Of a stretch of 64,000 nt of DNA, positions 24,625 to 32,318 are shown one piece after another. The DNA is taken from positions 19,500 to 83,499 of the forward strand of contig JAJZDI010000013.1 of assembly GCA_021806045.1 (NCBI GenBank), written 5' to 3'. Origin of the DNA: Actinomycetes bacterium. GTDB lineage: Bacteria > Actinomycetota > Acidimicrobiia > Acidimicrobiales > RAAP-2. Each line of letters begins with the position of its first letter. The first letter of the stretch is position 1. The translations under genes and the position numbers were made by a program. A model generated the notes under the pieces. It was not told the origin of the DNA. It made no database searches and saw nothing but the letters and a program-made list of their open reading frames with translations.

Positions 24625-27123
24625 GTGGTGACGCGGACGCCGCCTGCGCCCCCGGGGAACCGGCCGGGAGGTGGGCGTCCGGCCACCGGCCCGTCCCGAC
24701 CCGCCGACCCGCCCCCGCCGGCCACAGCGCCGCCCCGCCGCCGCCCGGCCCGCCCGGCCGCCGTCCGCTGGGTCGACGCCGTCGTCATCCTGGGGGCGAC
24801 GGCGGTGGCGCTGTGGCAACTGCACCCGGAGCTACTCGTGGCCGCTACCACCACCACCGGTGGCGACACCGGGGCCCACGTCGCCCTGCCGGCCTTCCTC
24901 CGGTCCGACCTGCTGCCGCACTTCCAGCTCACGGGGTGGGACCCGGGGTGGTACGACGGCTTCCCCGTCTACACCTTCTACTTCCCGCTGCCGGGCATCC
25001 TGGCCGCGCTCATGTCGTTCGTCCTCCCCTACGACATCGCCTTCAAGCTGGTGACGGTGGCCGGCACCCTGACCCTCCCGGTCGCGGCCTGGGCCTTCGG
25101 CCGGCTTGCCGGCCTGCGCGATCCGGGCCCGGCGGCACTGGCCGCCTTCAGCCTCCCGTTCCTCTTCGAGCCCAGCTTCTCCATCGTCGGCGGCAACATC
25201 CTGTCCACGCTGGCCGGTGAGTACTCGTTCTCCCTCGGCCTCTCCTTCGCCCTGGTGTTCCTCGGGGTAGTGGCCGACGGGCTGGGCAACCGGCGCCGGC
25301 GGGTGGCCGCCGCCCTCCTCCTGGCCGCCACCATGCTGTGCCACCTGGTCACCGGGATCTTCGCCGTGGCCGGGGCGCTCGTCTGGCTGGTGCTCGACCG
25401 GGACCTGCTGGCCGTGGTGTCGCACCGGCGGTCCCGGCCGGCGGCACGCCGGTGGGTGCGGCGCCTGGTGTGGCTGGCGGGCACGGGACTGACCGGCACG
25501 GCCCTGACCGCCTGGTGGCTGGTCCCCTTCGCCGCCGACCAGGCCTACACGACCAACATGGGCTGGCAGAACCTGGGGAACTTCCCCCACATCCTCTTCC
25601 CGGCGTCAGCCCGATGGGTGCTCGCCCTCGACCTGGTGGCCGTGGTGTGGATGGTGGTGCGCCGCAACCGGGTCGCCCTCTTCATCGCGGTGATGGGGGG
25701 CCTGTCGGCCGCCGCCCTGTGCCTCGACCCCCAGGGCAAGCTCTACAACGTCCGGTTCCAGCCCCTGTGGTTCCTCTGCCTCTACCTGTTCGCCGGCTGG
25801 GGGGTCGCCGAGACGGTGGCTGCCGCCGCCCGGGCCCTGCGGCGCCTGCGGATGGGCACGTGGACCGAGGGCACCCAGCGACGGATGCCACGGGGACCCG
25901 TGCCCGGCTGGAGGCCGGGGATGCGCTTCCTCCGGTCCCGCCGCCCGGCGTCACCGGCGGTGGCGGCCGGTGGGCTGGCCGGTGGGATCGTGGCATTGGC
26001 CGCCGCCTGCCTGGCCGTGGTGCCACCCATGGTGCTCAGCCCGGCGACGCTGGCGTCGGTGGGCGTCACGGTGGGCGCCAACCAGCCGTCGGCCTGGGCC
26101 AACTGGAACTACTCGGGCTACCAGCGCAAGCCGGACTACCCCGAGTACCGGGCGGTGATCGACATGATGGCCAAGGTCGGGGCCCGGGACGGGTGCGGAC
26201 GCACCATGTGGGAGTACAACTCATCGCTCAACCGGTTCGGCACCACCATGTCGCTCATGCTCCTGCCGTACTGGACCCACGGGTGCGTCGACTCGATGGA
26301 AGGGCTCCTGTTCGAGTCCTCGGCGACCACCCCGTACCACTTCCTCAACCAGAGCGAGCTCTCGGTGTCGCCGTCCGACGCCATGCTGGGCCTGCCCTAC
26401 GCCGGCCTCGACGTCCCCCTCGGCATCCAGCACCTGCAGATGCTGGGGGTGCGCTACCTGCTGGTGTCGTCGCCGTCGGTCGAGGCACAGGTGGCGGCGG
26501 ATCCGTCCGCAACCCTGCTGGCCAGGACGGGCCCGTGGTCGACGATCTACGACGGCCAGCCACTGCAGACCACCTGGGAGGTCTTCCAGATCTCGGGGAC
26601 GTCGCTGGTCGTCCCCCTGGCCAACCGGCCCGTGGTGTGGACGGGGGTGCCGGCGGCCCAGACCGGGTGGCTGGCCCCGTCGGTGGCCTGGTACCAGCAC
26701 CCCGACCGCTGGTCCGTCGTCCCCGCCGCCGCCGGGCCGCCGTCGTGGCCCCGGGTGCGCCCGTCGGTGACCCGGCCGAAGGCGGTGCCGGAACCGCCCA
26801 CCACGGTGACCGGCGTCCACGTCGGCACCGACACCGTGCGGTTCCACGTCGACCGGGTCGGCACCCCCGTCGAGGTGAAGGTGTCGTACTTCCCCAACTG
26901 GCACGCCACCGGGGCGGAGGGCCCATGGCGCGTCGCACCCAACCTGATGGTGGTGGTGCCCACGTCCCACGACGTCACCCTCCACTACGGCACATCGGGG
27001 GCCGACGTCGCCGGCTGGGCGTTGACGGCCGCCGGAGCCGCCGTGGTGGCCGGCTGGATCGCCGCCGTGGTCGTCCGCCGGCGGCGACGCCGGTACGGGG
27101 CGCCGTCCCTCATCGTTCGTTAA
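24625..27123 (+). CDS. Large polytopic membrane protein, PTPS-related (PF10131-like)
   Basis: About 832 aa; tandem GTG codons at 24625/24628 follow the previous stop by about 20 nt, while an ATG at 24568 would overlap it. The Pro/Arg-rich N-terminus precedes a first helix. The block GGDTGAHVALPAFLR...GWDPGWYDGFPVYTFYFPLPG is characteristic of the '6-pyruvoyl-tetrahydropterin synthase related' membrane family, which despite its name resembles GT-C glycosyltransferases. About ten more helices, an extracytoplasmic domain (about 490-790), and a final C-terminal helix with an Arg-rich tail follow. Role in envelope glycosylation is inference. Confidence 0.78.
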   Translation: MVTRTPPAPPGNRPGGGRPATGPSRPADPPPPATAPPRRRPARPAAVRWVDAVVILGATAVALWQLHPELLVAATTTTGGDTGAHVALPAFLRSDLLPHFQLTGWDPGWYDGFPVYTFYFPLPGILAALMSFVLPYDIAFKLVTVAGTLTLPVAAWAFGRLAGLRDPGPAALAAFSLPFLFEPSFSIVGGNILSTLAGEYSFSLGLSFALVFLGVVADGLGNRRRRVAAALLLAATMLCHLVTGIFAVAGALVWLVLDRDLLAVVSHRRSRPAARRWVRRLVWLAGTGLTGTALTAWWLVPFAADQAYTTNMGWQNLGNFPHILFPASARWVLALDLVAVVWMVVRRNRVALFIAVMGGLSAAALCLDPQGKLYNVRFQPLWFLCLYLFAGWGVAETVAAAARALRRLRMGTWTEGTQRRMPRGPVPGWRPGMRFLRSRRPASPAVAAGGLAGGIVALAAACLAVVPPMVLSPATLASVGVTVGANQPSAWANWNYSGYQRKPDYPEYRAVIDMMAKVGARDGCGRTMWEYNSSLNRFGTTMSLMLLPYWTHGCVDSMEGLLFESSATTPYHFLNQSELSVSPSDAMLGLPYAGLDVPLGIQHLQMLGVRYLLVSSPSVEAQVAADPSATLLARTGPWSTIYDGQPLQTTWEVFQISGTSLVVPLANRPVVWTGVPAAQTGWLAPSVAWYQHPDRWSVVPAAAGPPSWPRVRPSVTRPKAVPEPPTTVTGVHVGTDTVRFHVDRVGTPVEVKVSYFPNWHATGAEGPWRVAPNLMVVVPTSHDVTLHYGTSGADVAGWALTAAGAAVVAGWIAAVVVRRRRRRYGAPSLIVR

Positions 27124-27221
27124 CACCCGCCTCACCTTCCCCGAACCCACCGGTCGGACACTGACACCGTCCCGACCGACGGGACGGCCCGGGCACCGGG
27201 CTCCGACTTCGAGGAGGGTGG

Positions 27222-27578
27222 ATGCGCACTCCCCGCGTCACACTCGGCCTGGCACTGGCCGGACCGGCTCTGGCACTGGCTGCCTGCGGCGGCGGTGCGG
27301 CCATCGTCGGGCACGCCCCGACGGCGACCGCCCCTCACCAGTCCGCGACCGCTCCGGCACCGGCCACGGCCGGCGGGTCAACCCAACCGGCACCGGCCAC
27401 CGCCGGCGGGACGTCGACGGGTGGGCCGGCTCCGGCGGGCACCCCCTCGGCCCCGAGCGGGGCGGCCCCTGTGTCGCCGTCGGCGGCACTGAACCAGCTC
27501 GACTCCCAGTTGGGGTCGCTCGATTCCACCCTCAACCAGGTCAACCAGGACCTGGCCAACGCACAAGGAGACAACTGA
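27222..27578 (+). CDS. Small Thr/Pro-rich lipoprotein
   Basis: 118 aa, ATG at 27222 with GGAGGGTGG just upstream. The signal peptide ends in a lipobox LALAAC (Cys at about residue 25), so it is lipidated and anchored outside. The middle is a Thr/Ala/Pro/Gly-rich low-complexity spacer. The last 35 residues (LNQLDSQLGSLDSTLNQVNQ...) have leucines in heptad-like spacing and are predicted to form a short coiled coil. Family unknown. A single nucleotide separates its stop from the next gene, so the two products probably act together. Confidence 0.72.
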   Translation: MRTPRVTLGLALAGPALALAACGGGAAIVGHAPTATAPHQSATAPAPATAGGSTQPAPATAGGTSTGGPAPAGTPSAPSGAAPVSPSAALNQLDSQLGSLDSTLNQVNQDLANAQGDN

Positions 27579-27579
27579 C

Positions 27580-28314
27580 ATGCGTACCACCCGCCGCACC
27601 CTCACCGCCCTGACGGCAGCCGCCGTCGGCGGCGGCCTGCTGGGCGTTCCGACCACGGCGTTGGCGGCATCGTCGACTCCGGCGAGCCCCACGCCCAAGG
27701 TGACGTGCTCCGCAGCCAACTTCAGCCAGGCGCAGCAGGCCCTCGAGCAGCAGCTGTCGGCCAGGACCACGAGGCTCGCTGCCCTCACCGGCAGCGTGCA
27801 GGGGTCCAGCGCACTGACGGCCTCCGACCGCACCGCGCTCGAGGGGATCCTGTCGTCGACCACGTCGGGGATCGCCGCCCTCACCTCGAAGGTGCCCGGT
27901 GACACCACCTGTTCCCAGCTGGGTCAGGACGCCCGCACCATGCTCCAGCAGTACCGGGTCTACGCCGTCGTCGCCCCCCAGACCGACCTGGCCATCGCGG
28001 CCGACCGGGAGTCGTCCGTGATCGCTCTGGTCACGAGCGTCGAGCCCGGCATCTCCTCGGCCATCTCCGCCGCCGCCCAGCAGGGCAAGAACGTGGCCCC
28101 CGCCCAGGCGGCGCTGGCCGACCTGCAGTCGCACCTGGCCGCGGCCACCACGTCGTCCTCGGGCGTGGCGGCGACCGTCCTGGCGGAGACCCCCGCCGAC
28201 TTCCCGGCGTCGACGACCGTGTTCCACGGTGCGCACGACGGCCTGGTGAGCGCACGTGCGGACCTCCAGACCGTCCGGTCCGACCTCCACACCATCGTCA
28301 CGTCGCTGACCTGA
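27580..28314 (+). CDS. Secreted helical protein of unknown function
   Basis: 244 aa, ATG at 27580 with an AAGGAG site inside the end of the upstream gene. A twin-Arg-containing N-terminus (MRTTRRTLTALTAAAVGGG) and a TTALAA cleavage site make an export signal; Sec or Tat cannot be separated by eye. The mature part is almost entirely helical: FSQAQQALEQQLSARTTRLAAL, then Ser/Thr/Ala-rich heptads up to RADLQTVRSDLHTIVTSL. It has two cysteines (VTCSAAN, TTCSQL) that could form a disulfide. Co-transcribed with the small lipoprotein; function unknown. Confidence 0.72.
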   Translation: MRTTRRTLTALTAAAVGGGLLGVPTTALAASSTPASPTPKVTCSAANFSQAQQALEQQLSARTTRLAALTGSVQGSSALTASDRTALEGILSSTTSGIAALTSKVPGDTTCSQLGQDARTMLQQYRVYAVVAPQTDLAIAADRESSVIALVTSVEPGISSAISAAAQQGKNVAPAQAALADLQSHLAAATTSSSGVAATVLAETPADFPASTTVFHGAHDGLVSARADLQTVRSDLHTIVTSLT

Positions 28315-28317
28315 CCG

Positions 28318-28353
28318 GGGCTGACCGGGCCAGACCGGACCAGACCGGACCAG
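28318..28353 (+). repeat. Short CCAGACCGGA direct repeats
   Basis: Just after the stop, the 10-bp unit CCAGACCGGA occurs twice in tandem (about 28330-28349), flanked by related CTGACCGGG copies. This is simple-sequence expansion with no assigned role. Confidence 0.5.
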
Positions 28354-28395
28354 CTCTCCTGAGACCCGGCCCGGCGCGTGCCGGACACGGCCCCT

Positions 28396-28425
28396 GACGG
28401 ACCGGCCCTGAAGGGCCGGTCCGTC
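28396..28425 (+). terminator. Hairpin terminator after the exported-protein pair
   Basis: A 14-bp perfect stem (28396-28409 with 28412-28425, arms starting GACGGACCGG) has a minimal loop. No T-run follows. It lies about 80 nt past the stop and before the next promoter. Confidence 0.65.
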
Positions 28426-28521
28426 GCGACCGGTCCCGCCGGGTGGCTTGCCACCACCCTGTGGGAGGGCGCGAGGTTGCGCCCAGGGGCCGTCCCGGCC
28501 CCTGGGTAGGATGTCGGGGCC

Positions 28522-29916
28522 ATGACCCCCCTCTCCCACGTCTTCAAGGCGTACGACATCCGCGGCACCGTTCCCGACCAGCTCGACGAGACCACGTGCC
28601 GGGCCGTCGGGGCGGCGGTGGCACGGTTCGTCGGCGGCCCGTCGCTGCTGGTCGCCCGGGACATGCGCCCCTCGGGCGTGGCCCTGGCCCGTGCGTTCGC
28701 CGAGGGGGCCCGCAGCGAGGGCGTCGGCGTGGTCGACCTGGGGCTGGCCTCCACCGACCTCCTCTATTTCGCCGCCGGTCGCCTCGACCTGCCCGGTGCC
28801 ATGTTCACCGCGTCCCACAACCCGGCCGGCTACAACGGGATCAAGCTGTGCCTGTCCGGGGCCAGGCCGGTGGGGCGGGACACGGGCCTGGCCGAGATCC
28901 AGGCCACGGCAGAGGCGCTGCTCGGCTCGTGGGCCGGCACGCCCCCGGAGTTCGACGAGGCGACCGCTGCGCCCATCGAGCAACGCGATCTGCTGGACGA
29001 GTACGCACGCCATGTCCACTCCTTCGTCGACACGTCGTCCCTGCGCCCCCTGCGGGTGGTGGCCGACGTGGCCAACGGGATGGGAGGGCTCGTGGTCCCC
29101 GCCGTCTTCGCCGGCCTCCCCTTCGAGGTGGAGGTGCTCTTCCCCGAGCTCGACGGGAACTTCCCCAACCACCCGGCCGATCCGATCCAGCCGGAGAACC
29201 TGGCATGGCTGAAGGAGGCCGTGGTCACGCACGGCGCCGATGTGGGACTGGCGTTCGACGGCGACGCCGACCGGGTGTTCCTGGTCGACGAGCGGGCCGA
29301 GCCGGTGTCGGGGTCGCTGACCACCGCGCTGGTGGCGGCGTCGATGCTGGCCAAGCATCCGGGCGCCACCATCCTCTACAACTGCATCTGCTCCCGCACC
29401 GTGCCCGAGGTGATCGCCGAGCACGGCGGCACGGGCATCCGCACCCGGGTGGGCCACAGCTTCATCAAACAGGTGATGGCCGAGACCGGTGCCGTGTTCG
29501 GCGGCGAGCACTCGGGCCACTACTACTTCAGCGACAACTACCGGGCCGACTCGGGGATCATCGCCGCTCTCGTCGTCCTGGAGCTGCTCAGCCAGGCCGA
29601 TGCCCCGCTCTCGGCCCTGCTCGCCCCCTATCGCCGGTACGCCGCCTCCGGTGAGATCAACACGGAGGTGCCCGACCCCGCCGGGGTGGTCGAAGCCCTC
29701 GCCGCCGAGGTGGAGGCGGCCGGCGGCTCCCTCGGGACCGCCGATCGCCTGGACGGTCTGACCGTCGACCGGGGCGACTGGTGGTACAACCTGCGGCCCT
29801 CCAACACGGAGCCGCTGCTCCGCCTCAACGTGGAGGCACCCGACGACGAGGCGTGCGGGCGCCACGTGGGCGAGGTGCTGGCCGAGGTGGCGCGCCTGTC
29901 CCGCCCGACGTCGTGA
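28522..29916 (+). CDS. manB: Phosphomannomutase / phosphoglucomutase
   Basis: 464 aa. ATG at 28522 lies 9 nt after TAGGAT, probably leaderless. Four-domain alpha-D-phosphohexomutase: AYDIRG at the N-terminus, the phosphoserine loop TASHNPAGYNGIK (Ser at about 98), the metal loop FDGDADRVF, the sugar-binding GEHSGHYYF (the GEMSGH position) and the phosphate-binding RPSNTEPLLR. It interconverts mannose-6-P and mannose-1-P (or the glucose pair). It feeds the guanylyltransferase at 7.2 kb; the isomerase two genes on makes its substrate. Confidence 0.93.
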   Translation: MTPLSHVFKAYDIRGTVPDQLDETTCRAVGAAVARFVGGPSLLVARDMRPSGVALARAFAEGARSEGVGVVDLGLASTDLLYFAAGRLDLPGAMFTASHNPAGYNGIKLCLSGARPVGRDTGLAEIQATAEALLGSWAGTPPEFDEATAAPIEQRDLLDEYARHVHSFVDTSSLRPLRVVADVANGMGGLVVPAVFAGLPFEVEVLFPELDGNFPNHPADPIQPENLAWLKEAVVTHGADVGLAFDGDADRVFLVDERAEPVSGSLTTALVAASMLAKHPGATILYNCICSRTVPEVIAEHGGTGIRTRVGHSFIKQVMAETGAVFGGEHSGHYYFSDNYRADSGIIAALVVLELLSQADAPLSALLAPYRRYAASGEINTEVPDPAGVVEALAAEVEAAGGSLGTADRLDGLTVDRGDWWYNLRPSNTEPLLRLNVEAPDDEACGRHVGEVLAEVARLSRPTS

Positions 29917-29971
29917 CCATGCGATCGGCGCCCGCCGGGAGGGCGCCGAGAGACGAGAGAGGAATCCCGAC

Positions 29972-30235
29972 ATGACGCTCGACCCGTTGCTGCTCGAGGT
30001 ACTGGCATGCCCCGAGGACAAGGGCCCGCTGTGGTACTTCGCCGCTGAGGGCTTCCTCTACAACCCCCGGCTCCGGCGGGCCTACCAGGTCCGTGACGGC
30101 ATCCCGGTGATGCTGGTCGACGAGGCCCGCGACGTCGATCGCGCCGAGCACGAGCGCCTGGTGGCCCGGGCCGAGGCCGGCGACGTCCCGACCACCGGTC
30201 CCGCCGGCCCGGACGGCGGCGGGGCCGGTCGATGA
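29972..30235 (+). CDS. Trm112-like zinc-ribbon protein
   Basis: 87 aa, ATG at 29972 with GAGAGAGGAA upstream. LLEVLACPEDKGPLWYF opens like Trm112/UPF0434 proteins, and RRAYQVRDGIPVMLVDEAR closes the fold. Only one cysteine of the usual zinc-binding set is seen, so metal binding is probably lost. Bacterial members are often encoded between a phosphohexomutase and a sugar isomerase in actinobacteria, exactly as here; their role is poorly known. The stop overlaps the next start (ATGA). Confidence 0.82.
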   Translation: MTLDPLLLEVLACPEDKGPLWYFAAEGFLYNPRLRRAYQVRDGIPVMLVDEARDVDRAEHERLVARAEAGDVPTTGPAGPDGGGAGR

Positions 30236-31281
30236 CGGGCGGGTACGCCTCGCCGCTGCCCGTCGACTCGCTCGACATGTGGGGAGCCACCGCCGCGCTG
30301 CCCGAACAGGTGGCGGCGGCGGCGGACGCGGCGCGTGGCCTGGGCGGCCTGCCCAACCGCGACGTCATCGAGCACGTCGTCGTGCTCGGCATGGGCGGGA
30401 GCGGTATCGCCGGCGACGTCCTGGTGGCGGCGGCGGCGCCCTTCATGCCGGTGCCGGTGACGGTGGTCAAGGGCTACGAGCCACCCGACTTCGTGGGAAC
30501 GGGGACGCTGGTCTTCGCCATGTCGTTCTCGGGCGACACCGAGGAGACCCTCGAGGCGGCGGGCGAGGCTTACGAGGCGGGAGCGTCCATGGTGGTGGTG
30601 GCGAGCGGGGGCAGCCTGGCCCGCCTGGCCGACGAGTGGAAGGTGCCCTTCGTGCCCGTCCCCGGCGACATCCCCCAACCGCGTGCCGCGCTGGGGGCCA
30701 TGGCCGTGCCGCCCCTCATGGCGCTGGAGGAGATCGGGCTGTTCCCCGGGGCGGGGCGGTGGGTCGACCTGGCCGTGGCCCAGCTCCGGCGCCGCCGGGA
30801 CCAGCTGGTGGCGTCGGGGAGCCTGGCCGAGCGGGTGGCGGCGCAGATCGCTCGGACGATCCCGCTGGTGGTGAGCTCGCAGGCGCTGGGGGCGGCCGCC
30901 GCACTCCGATGGAAGGCGCAGATCAACGAGAACGCCAAGACCCCGGCCTTCTGGAACGTCCATCCGGAGCTGTGCCACAACGAGGTCGCCGGCTGGGCCC
31001 AGCTGGGGGACGTGACCCGTCAGGTCGTGTCACTGGTGAACCTCCGCCACGACGCCGAACATCCCCAGGTGGCCCGCAGGGTGGCGCTGGTGACGGAGGT
31101 CCTCTCCGAGGTGGTCGCCGGGGTGGTCGAGGTGGTGGCCGAAGGCGAGGGGGACCTGGCCCAGCTGTTCGACCTCGCACTGGTGGGGGACTTCGTCTCC
31201 CTGCACCTGGCCGCCGCTGAGGGCGTCGACCCGGGTCCGATCCCCGTGCTGGCCGAGATCAAGGCCCGCCTGCGCACCTGA
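30232..31281 (+). CDS. Bifunctional phosphoglucose/phosphomannose isomerase (SIS domain)
   Basis: 349 aa, ATG overlapping the upstream stop. The N-terminal SIS domain has LGMGGSGIAGDV and SFSGDTEETLE; the C-terminal half carries RWKAQINENAKTPAFWNVHPELCHNEVAGW, the signature of the archaeal/actinobacterial PGI/PMI enzymes. It interconverts fructose-6-P with glucose-6-P and mannose-6-P. With the mutase two genes upstream it forms a route from fructose-6-P to mannose-1-P for GDP-mannose synthesis. Confidence 0.88.
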   Translation: MTGGYASPLPVDSLDMWGATAALPEQVAAAADAARGLGGLPNRDVIEHVVVLGMGGSGIAGDVLVAAAAPFMPVPVTVVKGYEPPDFVGTGTLVFAMSFSGDTEETLEAAGEAYEAGASMVVVASGGSLARLADEWKVPFVPVPGDIPQPRAALGAMAVPPLMALEEIGLFPGAGRWVDLAVAQLRRRRDQLVASGSLAERVAAQIARTIPLVVSSQALGAAAALRWKAQINENAKTPAFWNVHPELCHNEVAGWAQLGDVTRQVVSLVNLRHDAEHPQVARRVALVTEVLSEVVAGVVEVVAEGEGDLAQLFDLALVGDFVSLHLAAAEGVDPGPIPVLAEIKARLRT

Positions 31282-31380
31282 CGGCCGGAGTCCGCTGCAG
31301 CCTGCCGGCCGGGCAGCGGCACCGCCGGCCCCGGTCGGGCAGCACCACCACCGTGTGTCGATCGCGTGACGTCCGTGTGA

Positions 31381-31405
31381 CGACCCCCCTCGGCGGGGGG
31401 TGTCG
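31381..31405 (+). terminator. Hairpin after the isomerase gene
   Basis: A C-run (31384-31389) pairs with a G-run (31395-31400) around a five-base loop, extended by CGA/TCG pairs beyond a two-base bulge. It lies about 100 nt past the stop and immediately before the putative promoter of the next unit. Confidence 0.5.
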
Positions 31406-31409
31406 GGCG

Positions 31410-31415
31410 TACACT
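31410..31415 (+). promoter_or_regulatory. Putative -10 box (TACACT) for the raiA leader
   Basis: TACACT fits the TANNNT consensus and is followed by the structured leader about 15 nt later. No convincing -35 is seen at 16-18 nt upstream. Confidence 0.3.
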
Positions 31416-31429
31416 TCTCCTGTGCGTCC

Positions 31430-31696
31430 CCTGCGGGTCTGTGGTTGCAAGTCGATGCCAGTCGCAGGCGAAACGACCCACGTAAGGCAACTCGTGGTTG
31501 CTGAGCATGGTGCGGCTTAGGGGTAAGTCCTGCCCGTCGCGTCCCCGGTGGTCGGGGGCGGGCGGAGACGGGGTGATGCGGGCGCGCAACGGTGCCGCTG
31601 GGTCGGGGCGCGTCGATGACGCGTCGTGGCCGCCGGCCCGTGCCCGTGAGCTCCGCTGCAGGCGAGTGTGGGGTCAAAGACCAGGTCAGCCGCAGG
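31430..31696 (+). ncRNA. Structured leader RNA upstream of raiA; candidate raiA-motif RNA
   Basis: A 540-nt gene-free stretch precedes the RaiA/HPF gene. Within it, CCTGCGG (31430-31436) can pair with CCGCAGG (31690-31696), closing a ~267-nt domain. Inside are a long hairpin (31527-31536 with 31558-31569, one bulged A), a second stem CGCGTC/GACGCG (31609-31623), CCACG/CGTGG (31478-31497), an overlapping GCAAC/GTTGC pairing, and GGGTC/GACCC (31435-31479). The raiA RNA motif is known from Bacillota and Actinomycetota, ~200 nt or longer and usually upstream of raiA. Position, size and structure fit; a covariance-model match was not made. Confidence 0.45.
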
Positions 31697-31820
31697 TGGC
31701 GCACGCTGCTCCCCGGCACGGGCCGGAGGAGCGGGGGAGGTGCCGCCGAGCACCCTGACCCGAGCATCGGACCGACGGTGCCCGGGTGCGCCCGGGTGCC
31801 CCGACAGAGGAGGCGAGCAC

Positions 31821-32198
31821 GTGGACGTGATCATCGCGAACGGCAGGAGGACGGTCGAGGACGACGTGCGGGCGCTCGTCGAGGAGAAGGTCGGCCGCCT
31901 GGGAACGCGATGGTCATGGCTGGAGCGGGCCACCGTCCGCTTCGCCGAGGAGCACAACCCGCGGATCGCCGACTGCGAGCGGTGCGAGGTGGAGATGGTC
32001 GGGCACGGCCGGGTGGTGCGGGCCCGGGCGGCGGCGCCGGGCACGCTGGCCGCCGTCGACCTGGTGGTGGAGAAGCTCGAGCACCGCCTGGAGCGGACCA
32101 AGGGGTTGCTGGTCGGTCGGTCCCATCCCCGCCGACGCCCGTCCCGCCAGGCACCCGCCCCCGCTCTCGGGGGGATCAGGGGCGCACCGGCTTCTTGA
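31821..32198 (+). CDS. raiA: Ribosome hibernation factor, RaiA/HPF family (short form)
   Basis: 125 aa from the GTG at 31821, with AGGAGG 8 nt upstream; an in-frame ATG at 31668 lies inside the structured leader and is rejected. The fold is recognisable: VDVIIANGRRTVEDDVRALVEEKVGRL, VRFAEEHNPR, CEVEMVGHGRVVRARAAAPGTLAAVDLVVEKLEHRLERTKG. It binds the 30S decoding region and silences ribosomes in stationary phase. It lacks the C-terminal dimerisation domain of long actinobacterial HPF (usually over 200 aa), ending instead in a basic Pro/Arg tail. It is followed by secA after an opposing lipoprotein gene. Confidence 0.87.
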   Translation: MDVIIANGRRTVEDDVRALVEEKVGRLGTRWSWLERATVRFAEEHNPRIADCERCEVEMVGHGRVVRARAAAPGTLAAVDLVVEKLEHRLERTKGLLVGRSHPRRRPSRQAPAPALGGIRGAPAS

Positions 32199-32318
32199 GC
32201 CGGCCGGGTGCCGTCCGTCCGACTGACGGCCGCCAGTCCGGGTGCCCTGGTCGGGTCGCCGGGACGGGGCAGGGGGTCCGCGCATCGGTCGCTCCGGCGA
32301 GCCGGTCGTGCGCGACGC

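Noticed and set aside
31030..31767. 245-residue minus-strand open frame across the raiA leader
   Set aside because: It overlaps the 3' end of the isomerase gene, has no recognisable domain and is low-complexity Arg/Pro/His; it fits a chance frame in GC-rich DNA.
31668..31820. 51-residue N-terminal extension of RaiA
   Set aside because: The residues are Arg/Pro/Gly-rich and unrelated to the family; the GTG at 31821 has an ideal AGGAGG, and the upstream DNA looks like structured RNA.
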